Positions 18,966 through 27,430 of a stretch of 64,000 nucleotides of DNA are shown here, piece by piece; within the stretch, counting starts at the first letter, position 1; each line of letters begins with the position of its first letter. A program made the position numbers and the translations under genes. The stretch covers positions 248,001 to 312,000 of the forward strand of contig NZ_JAHCDA010000004.1 of assembly GCF_018413645.1 (NCBI RefSeq), given 5' to 3'. The notes under the pieces are model-generated. The model was not told the origin of the DNA. It did no database searches and saw only the letters and a list, made by a program, of their open reading frames with translations. This DNA comes from Roseococcus pinisoli (GTDB taxonomy: Bacteria; Pseudomonadota; Alphaproteobacteria; Acetobacterales; Acetobacteraceae).

Positions 18966-20065
18966 CGGCCGGCCTTGAAGCGCGCCCAGAGGCGCGACCG
19001 CGCCCGCTCGCCGGCCTGGGCCGGCGTCCCCGCCACGAAGCCGCGCGCCAGCACGGCCGGGTCGGGGAAGAGGATCGGATCGTCCCGCATCTCGGGCGGC
19101 AGCAGCGCGCGCGAGGCGGGCACCGCGTTCGGGAAGCGCACCTGGCGGGTGATCCCGGCCATGACGTCGGGCTGCAGCAGGAAGTTGATGAAGGCATGCG
19201 CGGCCGCGGGGTTGGGCGCATCCGCCGGGATGGCCAGCATGTCGAACCAGAGCTGCGCGCCCTCGCGCGGCATCACGTAGCTCACCTCGTGCGACCGCCC
19301 GGCCGCCCGCGCCCGGCCCATCGCCTGGATCACGTCGCCGGAATAGGAGAAAGCGAGGCAGATCTCGCCCTGCGCCAGCGCGTCGATGATGGCGGGCGGC
19401 GAAGGGATCGAGCGCAGATGGGGCCGGATCGCCAGCAGCGCGCGCTGCGCCCGGTCGAGATCGGCCGATGCCGTGCTGTCCGGATCGGCGCCGACATGGC
19501 GGAGCACGGAGGGCAGCACGTCGATCGCGCTGTCCATCACGGCGATGCCGCAGCGCGCGATGCGGCGCGCATGCTCGGGGTTCAGCAGCAGCTCCAGGCT
19601 GTCCAGGGGCGCGTCGGGCGCGACCTCGCGGATGCGGGCCGCGTTCATGCCGAGGCCGACGGTGCCCCAGAGGTAGATCGCGCCATGGCGGTTCCCCTCA
19701 TCCACGGCGGCGACGCGGGCCATCATCGCCGGGTCGAGATTGGCGAAGTTGGGCAGCAGCGCGCGGTCGAGCGGACGGAGCGCGCCGGTCCGCACCAGGC
19801 GGTTGAAGGCGGGCTCGCTGGTCGGGACCACGATGTCGTAGCCCGAACGCCCGGCGGAGAGCTTTCCTTCGAGCGTCTCCAGCGTGTCGTAGACGTCGTA
19901 GCGGACGCGGATGCCCGTCTCGCGCTGGAAGCGCTCGATGGCTGCGGAGTCGATGTAGTCGGCCCAGTTGTAGATGTTCAGCACGGGCTGGGCCTGCGCG
20001 CGCGCAGGCGGCACGAAGGCGGCGGGGGCGAGCAGGAGCGCGAGGCTCAGCAGCAGACGGCGCAT
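18962..20065 (-). CDS. potF: Putrescine-binding periplasmic protein, PotF-like
   Basis: A 367-residue periplasmic binding protein with a Sec signal peptide (about 24 residues, PPARAQAQ). The mature part opens VLNIYNWADYIDSAAIERF and carries GIRVRYDVYDTLETLEGKL, YDIVVPTS, GEICLAFSYSGDVIQA and a C-terminal RARSRLWARFKAGR. All of these align by eye with E. coli PotF rather than PotD. It should capture putrescine or a related diamine for the PotGHI transporter encoded downstream with 4-bp overlaps. It is the first gene of the operon, so the promoter lies in the 209-bp gap before the phage-like remnant. Confidence 0.88.
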   Translation of the reverse strand: MRRLLLSLALLLAPAAFVPPARAQAQPVLNIYNWADYIDSAAIERFQRETGIRVRYDVYDTLETLEGKLSAGRSGYDIVVPTSEPAFNRLVRTGALRPLDRALLPNFANLDPAMMARVAAVDEGNRHGAIYLWGTVGLGMNAARIREVAPDAPLDSLELLLNPEHARRIARCGIAVMDSAIDVLPSVLRHVGADPDSTASADLDRAQRALLAIRPHLRSIPSPPAIIDALAQGEICLAFSYSGDVIQAMGRARAAGRSHEVSYVMPREGAQLWFDMLAIPADAPNPAAAHAFINFLLQPDVMAGITRQVRFPNAVPASRALLPPEMRDDPILFPDPAVLARGFVAGTPAQAGERARSRLWARFKAGR

Positions 20066-20274
20066 GGGGAGTCTCCGGAGCCGGGGCCTCCCGGCTATGC
20101 GGCAGGACGGCCGGTTTCACAATATCGCCGTGGCCCGGCGGTTTCTTCTTGAAGTTCTTATTTTGTTCTTTTAGAGAAGCCGGGCCAAGGGGCGTATTGC
20201 GCCCGGCGCCTCGCCGCCCCCTCCCCAGCTTCGCTTTTCCCATTCTGGCCGCCTTCCGCGGCCCCAGGAGACGC

Positions 20275-20737
20275 ATGCCCATGCCCTCCCTCGCGACCGA
20301 CCTCATGCCGCGCATCCAGTCCGCGCGATTCAACCTCTGGGCACTACCGGAGCGCGGATCCGAAGGCGGCGATCATGGCCGATGGCTATTTCGCTCCCGC
20401 CACCGGAAGGCTGCGCGCGGGCGATGTGATGATCGTGGAGGCCTCCGACGCCCTGAGCCTGCTGCCGGTGCGCGGCCAGGCCGCCCTCGGCACGGGCTTC
20501 GCGTTCGATGGCGCGGTGACGCCTCTCGCCCTGACCGTAAGCCCCAGCCAGACGCTGCGCCTGGTCCAGACGGCGGGCGCGACCTTCGCCAGCCTCCTGC
20601 TCACGCCGCTGGTGGCGGGCGCGCTCCTCGCCCTTCCCGTCGCCGCGCGGGCCGATTCCCTGCCCTGGCCCGCCGCGAAGACCTTGTCCTGCCCGGGCCA
20701 GAAGACCCCCGCGCCGCCCGTCACGGCGACCGCCTGA
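20275..20737 (+). pseudogene. Frameshifted phage-structural-like protein gene
   Basis: An ATG with AGGAG 4 nt upstream opens MPMPSLATDLMPRIQSARFN-LW, then falls out of frame. Skipping one G in the GGG at 20339-20341 restores HYRSADPKAAIMADGYFAPA and a reading frame to 20737 (GRLRAGDVMIVEASDAL, LPVRG). The joined product, about 150 residues, resembles short proteins I associate with alphaproteobacterial phage tail modules. That family assignment is from memory and weak. The single-base insertion could be a real disabling mutation or a consensus error in a G-run. It stands next to a second broken tail-like gene. Confidence 0.5.
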
Positions 20738-20757
20738 ACCAGCAGAAGGAATCCTCC

Positions 20758-21050
20758 ATGAGCTCCCTCACCGATCATGCCGGGAATATCCTCGCCCGCG
20801 CGCTGTGGGGCGTTCGCCCATGCTGCCGGGTGCCGTCTATCTCAAGCTCGGCACCGGCGGTGGCGCCGCCGCCGGCCTCTTCGACGTGCCCTCGGGCGGG
20901 AATGCGCTCACCTGGTCGGCGCTGGCCACGCCCGTCGCGGTGACGCGCAGCGGCACGGTCACAATCGCCGCCGGCGCTGCGGATCGCGGACGAATAGGTC
21001 CCGGGCGCGCGGCGCCCGCTCTCAGCGAGGCGCCCGCGCGCCCCACTTGA
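20758..21050 (+). pseudogene. Frameshifted phage tail-fibre-like protein gene
   Basis: ATG at 20758 (AGAAGGA 7 nt upstream) opens SSLTDHAGNILARALWG, an N-terminus characteristic of short phage tail-fibre-like proteins. Losing the frame at the GGGG run 20807-20810, the likely continuation is in the next frame: RSPMLPGAVYLKLGTGGG, then NALTWSALATPVAVTRSGTVTIAAGA. A one-base deletion explains the shift. The product also lacks the usual middle section, so it may be truncated as well as shifted. Its end overlaps the convergent DUF2842 gene. Together with the preceding pseudogene it marks a prophage or tail-module remnant. Confidence 0.55.
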
Positions 21051-21216
21051 TCAGCCGGATCGCAGGAAATACCCAGATAAACCCAGTAAGCGCGTAATAA
21101 ACGACCTGTATCGTCCAGTGCAGATTCACAAAAAAATCGCCCACCGCCACAACGACCGCGATATAGACGATGAAACCAACGATACCGGCGAGCAGCGCGA
21201 TCTTGCCTCGTGACAT
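21022..21216 (-). CDS. DUF2842 domain-containing small membrane protein
   Basis: A 64-residue protein with two hydrophobic helices: IALLAGIVGFIVYIAVVVAV (residues 6-25), and one after the conserved polar turn NLHWTIQVVYYALTGFIWVFPA. The LHW and the following Tyr/Trp-rich helix match the DUF2842 family, which is widespread in alphaproteobacteria and of unknown function. Its base composition is more A/T-rich than its neighbours. It is convergent with, and overlaps by 29 bp, the tail-like pseudogene. Confidence 0.75.
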   Translation of the reverse strand: MSRGKIALLAGIVGFIVYIAVVVAVGDFFVNLHWTIQVVYYALTGFIWVFPAIRLIKWGARAPR

Positions 21217-21354
21217 GGTAATGACAGAACCTTTTCGAGAAACTTCACGGGCACCGCGCGGGGGAACCTTGCGGATGATTGAGGGCCGGCGCTAGTTTCC
21301 GCGCGGGACCATGCCTCGGCGCCTCCGCGCCGCCCCCTCCATGCGAAGAAAGCC

Positions 21355-21879
21355 GTGACCGAGCAAGAACTCAAGGGCCACATCCGTGGCATTCCGGATT
21401 TCCCGAAGCCGGGGATCCTCTTCTACGACATCTCCACTCTGCTCCGGCACGGCCCCGCCTGGAAGGCGGCGATGGCGGCCATGGCCGCCCGCGTGACGCC
21501 CTACAAGCCCGACCTGCTGGCGGGAATCGAGAGCCGCGGCTTCCTGCTCGCGGCCCCCCTCGCCCTCGAGCTCGGCCTCGGCTTCATCATGCTGCGCAAG
21601 CCCCGCAAGCTGCCGGGCCCCACCGTGGGCTACGACTACGCGCTCGAGTACGGCACCGACCGCATCGAGATGCAGGCGGACGCCGTGGCGCCCGGCCAGC
21701 GCGTGGTGCTGCTGGACGACCTGCTGGCCACCGGCGGGACGATGGCGGCGGGCGTGGCGCTGCTGAAGCAGGCGGGCGCCGTCGTGCCGGCCGTGGCGGC
21801 GCTGATCGAGCTCTCCTTCCTTGAGGGCCGCAAGCGCCTGGACGTCCCGACCGAGACGCTGCTCGCCTACAACGACTGA
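21355..21879 (+). CDS. apt: Adenine phosphoribosyltransferase
   Basis: A 174-residue cytoplasmic enzyme that salvages adenine to AMP using PRPP. The PRPP-binding motif [14 protein letters not shown] lies at about residues 117-130. Other family marks are [18 protein letters not shown] (13-30), [14 protein letters not shown] and a [12 protein letters not shown] loop. The length matches E. coli Apt minus a few residues. The start is a GTG at 21355 with an AAGAAAG-type ribosome site. It is a single gene convergent with merR. Confidence 0.95.
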   Translation: MTEQELKGHIRGIPDFPKPGILFYDISTLLRHGPAWKAAMAAMAARVTPYKPDLLAGIESRGFLLAAPLALELGLGFIMLRKPRKLPGPTVGYDYALEYGTDRIEMQADAVAPGQRVVLLDDLLATGGTMAAGVALLKQAGAVVPAVAALIELSFLEGRKRLDVPTETLLAYND

Positions 21880-21909
21880 GCCCATCGGGGCGGCGCGAGC
21901 CGCCCCAAC

Positions 21910-22281
21910 TCAGAGGTGCCGCATCTCCTCGGCAATCGCCTCGAGCTCGGCCAGGACCTCCGCCAGCGCATTCTCCGGCGGGGCTTCCCCCATCTGCTGC
22001 TCCGGCTCGCCCTCGCCCAGCAGGCGCTGCACGCCCTTGATCGTGTAACCCTGCGTGTAGAGCAGGTCGGATATCCGCTTCAGGAGGGCGAGATCCTCCG
22101 GGCGGTAGTAGCGCCGCCCGCCACCGCGCTTCAGCGGCTTCAGCTGCGGGAACTTCGTCTCCCAGAATCGAAGGACGTGCTGGGGCACGTTGAGCTGGTC
22201 CGCCGCCTCGCTGATGGTGCGGAAGGCCTGGGCCGATTTGCGCAGCCGGGGCCGATCCTCTAGATCAGGCGACCCACTCAC
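21910..22281 (-). CDS. MerR-family transcriptional regulator
   Basis: A 123-residue MerR-type regulator. The winged-helix DNA-binding part is [45 protein letters not shown] (residues 21-65), followed by a short dimerisation helix and an acidic C-terminus. There is no cysteine-based metal site, so it is not a classical metal sensor. It starts with a GTG that overlaps the ihfA stop by 4 bp. An ihfA-merR pair is conserved in alphaproteobacteria, usually directly after plsX-fabH; here those genes are 4.8 kb away. The regulated genes are not known. Confidence 0.87.
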   Translation of the reverse strand: MSGSPDLEDRPRLRKSAQAFRTISEAADQLNVPQHVLRFWETKFPQLKPLKRGGGRRYYRPEDLALLKRISDLLYTQGYTIKGVQRLLGEGEPEQQMGEAPPENALAEVLAELEAIAEEMRHL

Positions 22282-22616
22282 GCGCCGCGAGCCTTCATGC
22301 CCTCGGCCTTCGGCTCGGTGGCAGGCAGACTGTCGCCGTTGATTCGTGCCTTGAGCACCTGGCTGGGCCGGAAGGTCAGCACGCGACGCGGGAGAATGGG
22401 GACTTCAACGCCCGTCTTGGGATTGCGGCCGATCCGCTCTCCCTTCTGCCGAATGAGAAAGGTGCCGAACCCGGAAATCTTCACGGAATCACCCGTTTCC
22501 AGCACGGTGGCGACGCGTTCGAGCACCGCCTCCAGCAGGGCGGCCGATTCGTTGCGGGACAGCCCCACCGCCACATAGATGGCTTCGGCGAGTCCCGAGC
22601 GCGTCAACGTCTCCAT
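22278..22616 (-). CDS. ihfA: Integration host factor subunit alpha
   Basis: A 112-residue HU/IHF-fold DNA-bending protein that pairs with IhfB. The start [20 protein letters not shown] fits IhfA, followed by [48 protein letters not shown], the beta-arm with its intercalating proline. The ATG at 22616 is preferred over an in-frame TTG at 22628 because it matches the family start. It overlaps merR by 4 bp. The upstream 199 bp to the SGNH gene presumably carry the promoter, since fabH is not adjacent here. Confidence 0.93.
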   Translation of the reverse strand: METLTRSGLAEAIYVAVGLSRNESAALLEAVLERVATVLETGDSVKISGFGTFLIRQKGERIGRNPKTGVEVPILPRRVLTFRPSQVLKARINGDSLPATEPKAEGMKARGA

Positions 22617-22815
22617 GGCGTCACTCAACCCTGCAAGTGCTTGAAGCGGCAGGAAAGCCGGTAAGCGGCCCTCACGTCAACCTTGTTTCGCAATCGGCGG
22701 ATGGCGGGCGGTGCGCCCGGCCTTCGCCCCTCCCCGGTGAGCCTAGTCCTTCACCGATCATTCACCAGGGCCCTGCCAAGGAAGCGGCAGGCCCCAGGAA
22801 GGAGTCACGACCGCC

Positions 22816-23433
22816 ATGATCCCGCTCCGCCGGAATCTCGCCGCTTCCCTCTTCGCCTCCCTGGCGCTGGCCTTTGTCGCCACCCCGGCCGCCGCCACGC
22901 CCGCCGCCGTCTCCGCCGAGACCAGCTGCCCGGACATTCTCCTCGGCGACAGCCTCGCCGTCGGCATGGGCCCCTATGCCCAGGCGCTCGGCTTCGAGGT
23001 CATTGCCCAGGGTGGCGCCGCCCTCAACTGGCTCCGCGCCCAGGAGCCGCGCTGCGCCCGGCGGCTGGTCCTGGTCTTCGGCACCAACGATCTGCGCGGC
23101 ATGAGCGCGGCCGAGGTGCAGGCCTATCCCACCCGGATCGCCGAGATCATGGCGCGCTGGAACGCGGAGCAGGTGATCTGGGCCACGCCTGGCTGCTTCT
23201 CGCAGGACAGCGTGCTGGAGCGTGGCAGCGTGGCGCTGGACCGCGCGCTGGCACAGGCGCAGCGGCAGGCTTCCGACCAGCTGCGCGACCTTCCCGCCAT
23301 CAATTCCGGCCGGCAAATGCGCTGCAGCTTCCCCTCGCGCGACGGCATCCATCCGGCGACCGGGACGGCCTATCAGGCCTGGTGGACCGGCCTTACGCAG
23401 ATCCTCGGGCGCTACCCGGTCAGCGGCGCCTGA
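22816..23433 (+). CDS. SGNH/GDSL-type hydrolase (exported)
   Basis: A 205-residue protein with a Sec signal peptide (about 31 residues, PAAATPAA region). The SGNH fold has block I GDSLAVGMG (Ser nucleophile near residue 45), a block II glycine, block III GTNDLRGM and block V DGIHPATG with the Asp/His pair near the C-terminus. It probably acts as an esterase or acyltransferase on a periplasmic or surface carbohydrate. It converges with the small membrane protein gene of the acyl-transfer locus and is one of three SGNH enzymes within 4.6 kb. Confidence 0.85.
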   Translation: MIPLRRNLAASLFASLALAFVATPAAATPAAVSAETSCPDILLGDSLAVGMGPYAQALGFEVIAQGGAALNWLRAQEPRCARRLVLVFGTNDLRGMSAAEVQAYPTRIAEIMARWNAEQVIWATPGCFSQDSVLERGSVALDRALAQAQRQASDQLRDLPAINSGRQMRCSFPSRDGIHPATGTAYQAWWTGLTQILGRYPVSGA

Positions 23434-23434
23434 T

Positions 23435-23734
23435 TTAGCGTCCCGTCGCCAGCACTTCCCTGACGGCCTTCAGCGCCTGCGGGAGGCCGATGGCGGAAAG
23501 GGCGTCGTTCCAGCCCTCGGCGACGGCGATCAGCGCCTCCGTCCCGGGCAGGACCGGCAGACCATAGGCGGCGTCCACGATCGCTTCCGACCGGCCCGCC
23601 AGCAGGATCAGCCAGACCAGCACCAGCGCCAGCAGCGCCCCGCGCCAGGGCATGGTGGCCGTGGCGGGCGAGAAGTCGTCCGGCGCGCGGCGCGAAGGCT
23701 CCGTGCCGGGAGGGTTGAGCCAGGGTTGCTGCAT
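23435..23734 (-). CDS. Small membrane protein of unknown function, downstream of MBOAT gene
   Basis: A 99-residue protein, not recognised. The N-terminus (about 28 residues) is polar and Pro-rich, followed by a membrane helix (ALLALVLVWLILLAG, residues 33-47) and a 50-residue amphipathic C-terminus probably outside the membrane. GGGAGAGG immediately precedes the ATG. It begins 10 bp after the MBOAT stop on the same strand, and is 1 bp from the convergent SGNH gene's stop. Its position suggests an accessory subunit of the acyltransferase complex (inference). Confidence 0.65.
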   Translation of the reverse strand: MQQPWLNPPGTEPSRRAPDDFSPATATMPWRGALLALVLVWLILLAGRSEAIVDAAYGLPVLPGTEALIAVAEGWNDALSAIGLPQALKAVREVLATGR

Positions 23735-23744
23735 CCTCTCCCCC

Positions 23745-25127
23745 TCAGAACTGGAAGTAGATGAAGGGCGCCACGCCCTCGGGCCCGGCCAGCAGGATCG
23801 CCAGCAAGGCGAGGCCCAGCGCCGCGCCCAGGACCGGCGCCGGCAGCGGCCGCAGCCGGTCCTCGATCCGCTCGCGCAGGTCGGGCGGCAGGAAGTGGAT
23901 CGCGAGGCCGAGCGCGGCCAGCGCCGCGAGGCGCCAGGTGACGGCCTCGCTCGGCAGCCCGTCCACCAGGCCCGCCGCCAGCGCCGCGACGGTGCCGAGA
24001 TCCGGCGCGCGGAACAGGACGAAGGCCAGCATCACCACGTGGAAGGTGATCAGCCAGCGCAGCAATATCGCGCCCTTGCCCACCGGCCGGGCGCGGCCGC
24101 CCAGTGCACGCTCCACCGCCAGGGCCGCCCCATGGATCGCGCCCCAGAGGAGGAAGGTCCAGTTGGCGCCGTGCCAGATGCCGCCGAGGACCATGGTGGC
24201 CATCAGGTTGAAGCGCGTGCGCGCCTCGCTGCCGCGGTTGCCGCCGAGCGTGCGGATATAGAGGTAGTCGCGCAGCCAGGTGGAGAGCGAGATGTGCCAG
24301 CGCCGCCAGAACTCGGAGAGCGAGACGGCGCGGAAGGGCTGGTCGAAGTTCTTCGGGAAGTGGAAGCCGAGCAGCGCCGCGAAGCCGATCGCCATGTCGG
24401 AATAGGCCGAGAAGTCGCAGAAGATCTGGATCGTATAGCCGTAGCAGGCCAGCACGATGTCCCAGGCGCCATAGGCCGTGGGATCGCGGAAGACGGGATC
24501 GACGATGCCGGTCGCGAGCTCGTTCGCGATCACCATCTTCTTGAGCAGCCCGCCCAGGATGAGGATCCCCGCCATCGCGACGGGAATGCGGTAGCGATCC
24601 GGCGGCACCCGCAGCTGCGGCAGGAAGTGCGCGGCCCGCACGATCGGCCCGGCCGCGAGATGCGGGAAGAAGGTCAGGTAGACCAGCACGTTCAGCGGGT
24701 TGGTCTCCACCTCCGCATCGCCGTCATGGACGTCGACCATGTAGGAGATGGCCTGGAAGCAGTAGAAGGAGATGCCGACGGGCAGCACCACATCGAGGAT
24801 CGGTGCGGGAAAGCCGAGCCGGGCGACGATCTCCTGCAGGAAGAAATTCGCGTACTTGAAGTAGAAGAGCCAGCCGAGCGTGCCGGCGACGCCGATCCAG
24901 AGCGCGACGCGCGATCTCCCCTTCGCCGAGATCAGCCCCACCCCCCAGGTCCAAAGCCCGACGGCGATCAGCGCCGCGCAGAACTCCACGCTCCAGAAGG
25001 CGTAGAAGGCGAGGTTCGCCCCCAGCAGGAACCAGCGGTCGAGCGACGGCCGGACGCGCACCAGCGTCCAATGCCCCAGGAAAACGACCGCGAAGAAGAG
25101 CGCGAAGATACCGGTCGGGAAAAGCAC
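23745..25127 (-). CDS. MBOAT-family O-acyltransferase, AlgI-like
   Basis: A 460-residue polytopic inner-membrane protein. It carries the MBOAT hallmarks: YFKYANFF, LPVGISFYCFQAISYMVDV, SEFWRRWHISLSTWLRDYLYI and the catalytic-histidine segment GGIWHGANWTFLLWGAIHG (about residues 305-325). AlgI-type proteins move acyl groups across the membrane for O-acetylation of an extracellular polysaccharide such as alginate or cellulose. The start is a GTG 3 nt after the stop of the upstream SGNH gene. No alginate or cellulose synthase genes are nearby, so the acceptor polymer is unknown. Confidence 0.9.
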   Translation of the reverse strand: MLFPTGIFALFFAVVFLGHWTLVRVRPSLDRWFLLGANLAFYAFWSVEFCAALIAVGLWTWGVGLISAKGRSRVALWIGVAGTLGWLFYFKYANFFLQEIVARLGFPAPILDVVLPVGISFYCFQAISYMVDVHDGDAEVETNPLNVLVYLTFFPHLAAGPIVRAAHFLPQLRVPPDRYRIPVAMAGILILGGLLKKMVIANELATGIVDPVFRDPTAYGAWDIVLACYGYTIQIFCDFSAYSDMAIGFAALLGFHFPKNFDQPFRAVSLSEFWRRWHISLSTWLRDYLYIRTLGGNRGSEARTRFNLMATMVLGGIWHGANWTFLLWGAIHGAALAVERALGGRARPVGKGAILLRWLITFHVVMLAFVLFRAPDLGTVAALAAGLVDGLPSEAVTWRLAALAALGLAIHFLPPDLRERIEDRLRPLPAPVLGAALGLALLAILLAGPEGVAPFIYFQF

Positions 25128-25130
25128 CGG

Positions 25131-26474
25131 TCAGGCGTTCGATCGCTGGGGGCGGAGGCCGGCGCCGTGCAGGATATGCGCGTAGAGCTTCTCGGCGGTG
25201 AGACGGTAGCCGTCCGGCGTGAAATGCACGAAGTCGCCGCGCATGAGCGGCGCCTCGCCGCTCGCGAGGGCCTGCAGGCGGCAAGGGCTGTGCGTCACCT
25301 CGGCGCTCCAGTCGAAGAAGGCGACCCGCTGGCTCTGGGCCACGGCGCGCTGCACGGCACGGACCTGCGAGATGGAGACCAGGGGCCGGGCGGCGGCGCA
25401 GCCGATCGGCTGGCGCTGCTCCACGAGGCGCCGGCCGCGGCGGATCGGCGGCAGGCGGACCGGCCGGGCGGCATCGGGCACGCCCATCAGCATGATGCCG
25501 CTGCGGGGCAGGATCTGTCGCAGGCGCTGGATTTGCTGCGTGAGCGCCGCCGCATAGGCGTCGCCGTCGAAATCCGGGTCGGTCGCCTCGTTGGTGCCGA
25601 ATTCCAGCACGAGCAGCGCCGGCGGCCGGGCCACGAGCTCCCGGCGCATGATCTCGGGATCGCGATTCTCCAGCGAGGACAGCGTGGCGCCGTTGATGCC
25701 GAAGGCCTCGACCATGACGCCGCGGGTCCGGCGCTCGATGCCCCAGCCCAGCATCTCCACCACGCCGTCGCCGGTGAGCTCCAGCGCGATCTCGCGGCTG
25801 CCGGCCGGCACGTCCAGGAGCATCGGCCGGAACTCCGGCCTCGACGACTTCAGCGTCGCGGGGCCGATCCAGTTGTCGTCCACCCGCAGCCGGAAGCTGC
25901 CGGCCTCGGGCCCGGCGAGCATGGCCAGGTGAACACGGTCGAAGCCCTCGGCCTCGTTGGAGCGCAGGGTCACGGTATCGCCCGCGCCCGATCCGCTGAG
26001 ACGGTAGCCCGTGATGCCGAAGGGCCCGGGCGAGGAGGAGCGCAGCGCGCTGCGCGCCGTCCATTCGCCGGACTGGCCGAGCGTGACATAGGAAGGATTG
26101 AAGAAGCGCTGCGCCTTGCCCGGCGCGAGCCGCCCGACGCCCGCCGCCCCGAAGCGCGACTGGAAGAGGCCGCGCAGATGCTCGACCATCACGGGGCCGG
26201 CGGAATGGCTGTCCCCCATGATCGTCACCAGCGCCCGCGCCTCGCGATTCCCGCGCTCGATGCCGCGCAGCGCAGCCCCCAGCGGCGCGAAGGAATCGCC
26301 CCCCGTGCTGGCCGGCAGGACCGATGCCATCGATGGATCGGGCCCCGTCTCCGCGACGAAGATCGGATCCCGCCCGGGCGGCAGATCGCCTGCTCCGCGG
26401 GGGATGGAGGCACCGCCCTGGCAGCCGGCGAGGCCGACGCCCATGACAGAGAAAAAACCTCGGCGCTTCAGCAT
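25131..26474 (-). CDS. SGNH/GDSL-type lipoprotein hydrolase, O-acetylation partner of MBOAT
   Basis: A 447-residue protein with a lipobox (VGLAGC, Cys near residue 18), so predicted to be lipid-anchored. The SGNH motifs are widely spaced: block I GDSHSAGP near residue 88, FGTNEATD in the middle and a C-terminal DFVHFTPDGY with the Asp/His pair. The 150-residue insert between I and III resembles a carbohydrate-binding beta domain. It lies directly upstream of the AlgI-like MBOAT gene (3-nt gap), the arrangement seen for AlgI with AlgJ/AlgX-type acetyltransferases. It likely transfers the acyl group to a glycan. Confidence 0.85.
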   Translation of the reverse strand: MLKRRGFFSVMGVGLAGCQGGASIPRGAGDLPPGRDPIFVAETGPDPSMASVLPASTGGDSFAPLGAALRGIERGNREARALVTIMGDSHSAGPVMVEHLRGLFQSRFGAAGVGRLAPGKAQRFFNPSYVTLGQSGEWTARSALRSSSPGPFGITGYRLSGSGAGDTVTLRSNEAEGFDRVHLAMLAGPEAGSFRLRVDDNWIGPATLKSSRPEFRPMLLDVPAGSREIALELTGDGVVEMLGWGIERRTRGVMVEAFGINGATLSSLENRDPEIMRRELVARPPALLVLEFGTNEATDPDFDGDAYAAALTQQIQRLRQILPRSGIMLMGVPDAARPVRLPPIRRGRRLVEQRQPIGCAAARPLVSISQVRAVQRAVAQSQRVAFFDWSAEVTHSPCRLQALASGEAPLMRGDFVHFTPDGYRLTAEKLYAHILHGAGLRPQRSNA

Positions 26475-26555
26475 TTCATCGGGCTCGGCACTTCATCATG
26501 GCCATGCCCGTGATATAGCTGGCCCCTGCTGGTCTGTCCCCTCGGAGAACGCGGC

Positions 26556-27383
26556 GTGGCCGTCGGTATTGATGATTTCGTGACCTGTCGCCGACGTCTT
26601 CTCCGGAGTGCTTTGACACTCCTCCCGCTGTCGGGAGCGGCCCTTTCCGGCCCCGCCACCGCGCAGACCGCCGCCCCGCCCGCACCTGCCCCCACCCCAG
26701 CCGGCGATGCCCGCACGCCGCCCGATCAGGTGCGGATCCTTTTCTGCGGCGATTCGCTGGCGCAGGGCATGTTCCTCTCGCTCAACGGCATCCTCCGCCG
26801 GCGCGAGGGCGTGCGGGCCGTCAACGGAACGCTGCATGCCACCGGCGTCACGCGCAGCGACGAGCACGACTGGCCCACCGCCGCGCGCGACCTCGTGGCG
26901 CGCCATCGTCCCAACCTCGTCGTCTACTGGATCGGCGCCAACGACTTCCGCCCGCTCGTCGTGCGCGAGCAGCGGCTCCGATTCGCCTTCGGCACCGCAG
27001 GCTTCGCCGAGGCCTATGGTCGTCGCGTCACCGAGATGGTGGAGCCGGCCCTCGCCTCCGGCGCGCGCGTGGTCTGGTTCGGCCTGCCCAATATGCGCAA
27101 CGCGCAATTCGCCGGCGCCGCGCGGCAGCTCAACGAAATCCAGCATGATGCGGTGACCATCGCCGGCGGCGCCTGGATCCCGACCTGGGACGCGACGAGC
27201 GACCCCGAGGGCCGCTTCACGCCGAGCGTCACGCTCGAGCGCGGGCCGCGCACCTTCCGCGCGGAGGACGGCGTTCACTTCACGGATTGGGGATACCGGC
27301 GGATCGCGTCGCTCTTCTTCAACGAGGTCGATCATTTCTTCCCGGAGCTGGCTCCAGGGTTGGGCGGCCTCAGCGTCGCCTGA
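26556..27383 (+). CDS. DUF459/SGNH-type hydrolase (exported)
   Basis: A 275-residue protein with a signal peptide (LLRSALTLLPLSGAALSGPA, ending near residue 37) and a Pro/Ala linker, then an SGNH domain of the DUF459 kind. Block I is FCGDSLAQGMF (Ser near 66), block III IGANDFRP and block V EDGVHFTDWGYRR. The start is GTG with GGAGAA 6 nt upstream. It diverges from the SGNH-MBOAT operon and ends 47 bp from the convergent fabH end. It is probably a third acyl esterase or transferase in the same surface-glycan pathway, inferred from location. Confidence 0.85.
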   Translation: MAVGIDDFVTCRRRLLRSALTLLPLSGAALSGPATAQTAAPPAPAPTPAGDARTPPDQVRILFCGDSLAQGMFLSLNGILRRREGVRAVNGTLHATGVTRSDEHDWPTAARDLVARHRPNLVVYWIGANDFRPLVVREQRLRFAFGTAGFAEAYGRRVTEMVEPALASGARVVWFGLPNMRNAQFAGAARQLNEIQHDAVTIAGGAWIPTWDATSDPEGRFTPSVTLERGPRTFRAEDGVHFTDWGYRRIASLFFNEVDHFFPELAPGLGGLSVA

Positions 27384-27430
27384 CGTGGCGGACCGCTAAC
27401 CAGTCTCTGGTCGAATGGCCGCGCCGCCGC

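Noticed and set aside
21880-21909. tRNA-Pro expected beside ihfA-merR in some alphaproteobacteria
   Set aside because: Only 30 bp separate apt and merR; no room for a tRNA and no cloverleaf seen.
23652-26513. Long plus-strand open frame (about 950 codons)
   Set aside because: It is antisense to the MBOAT and SGNH genes; its product is Arg/Gln/His-rich without domains, a typical high-GC shadow.
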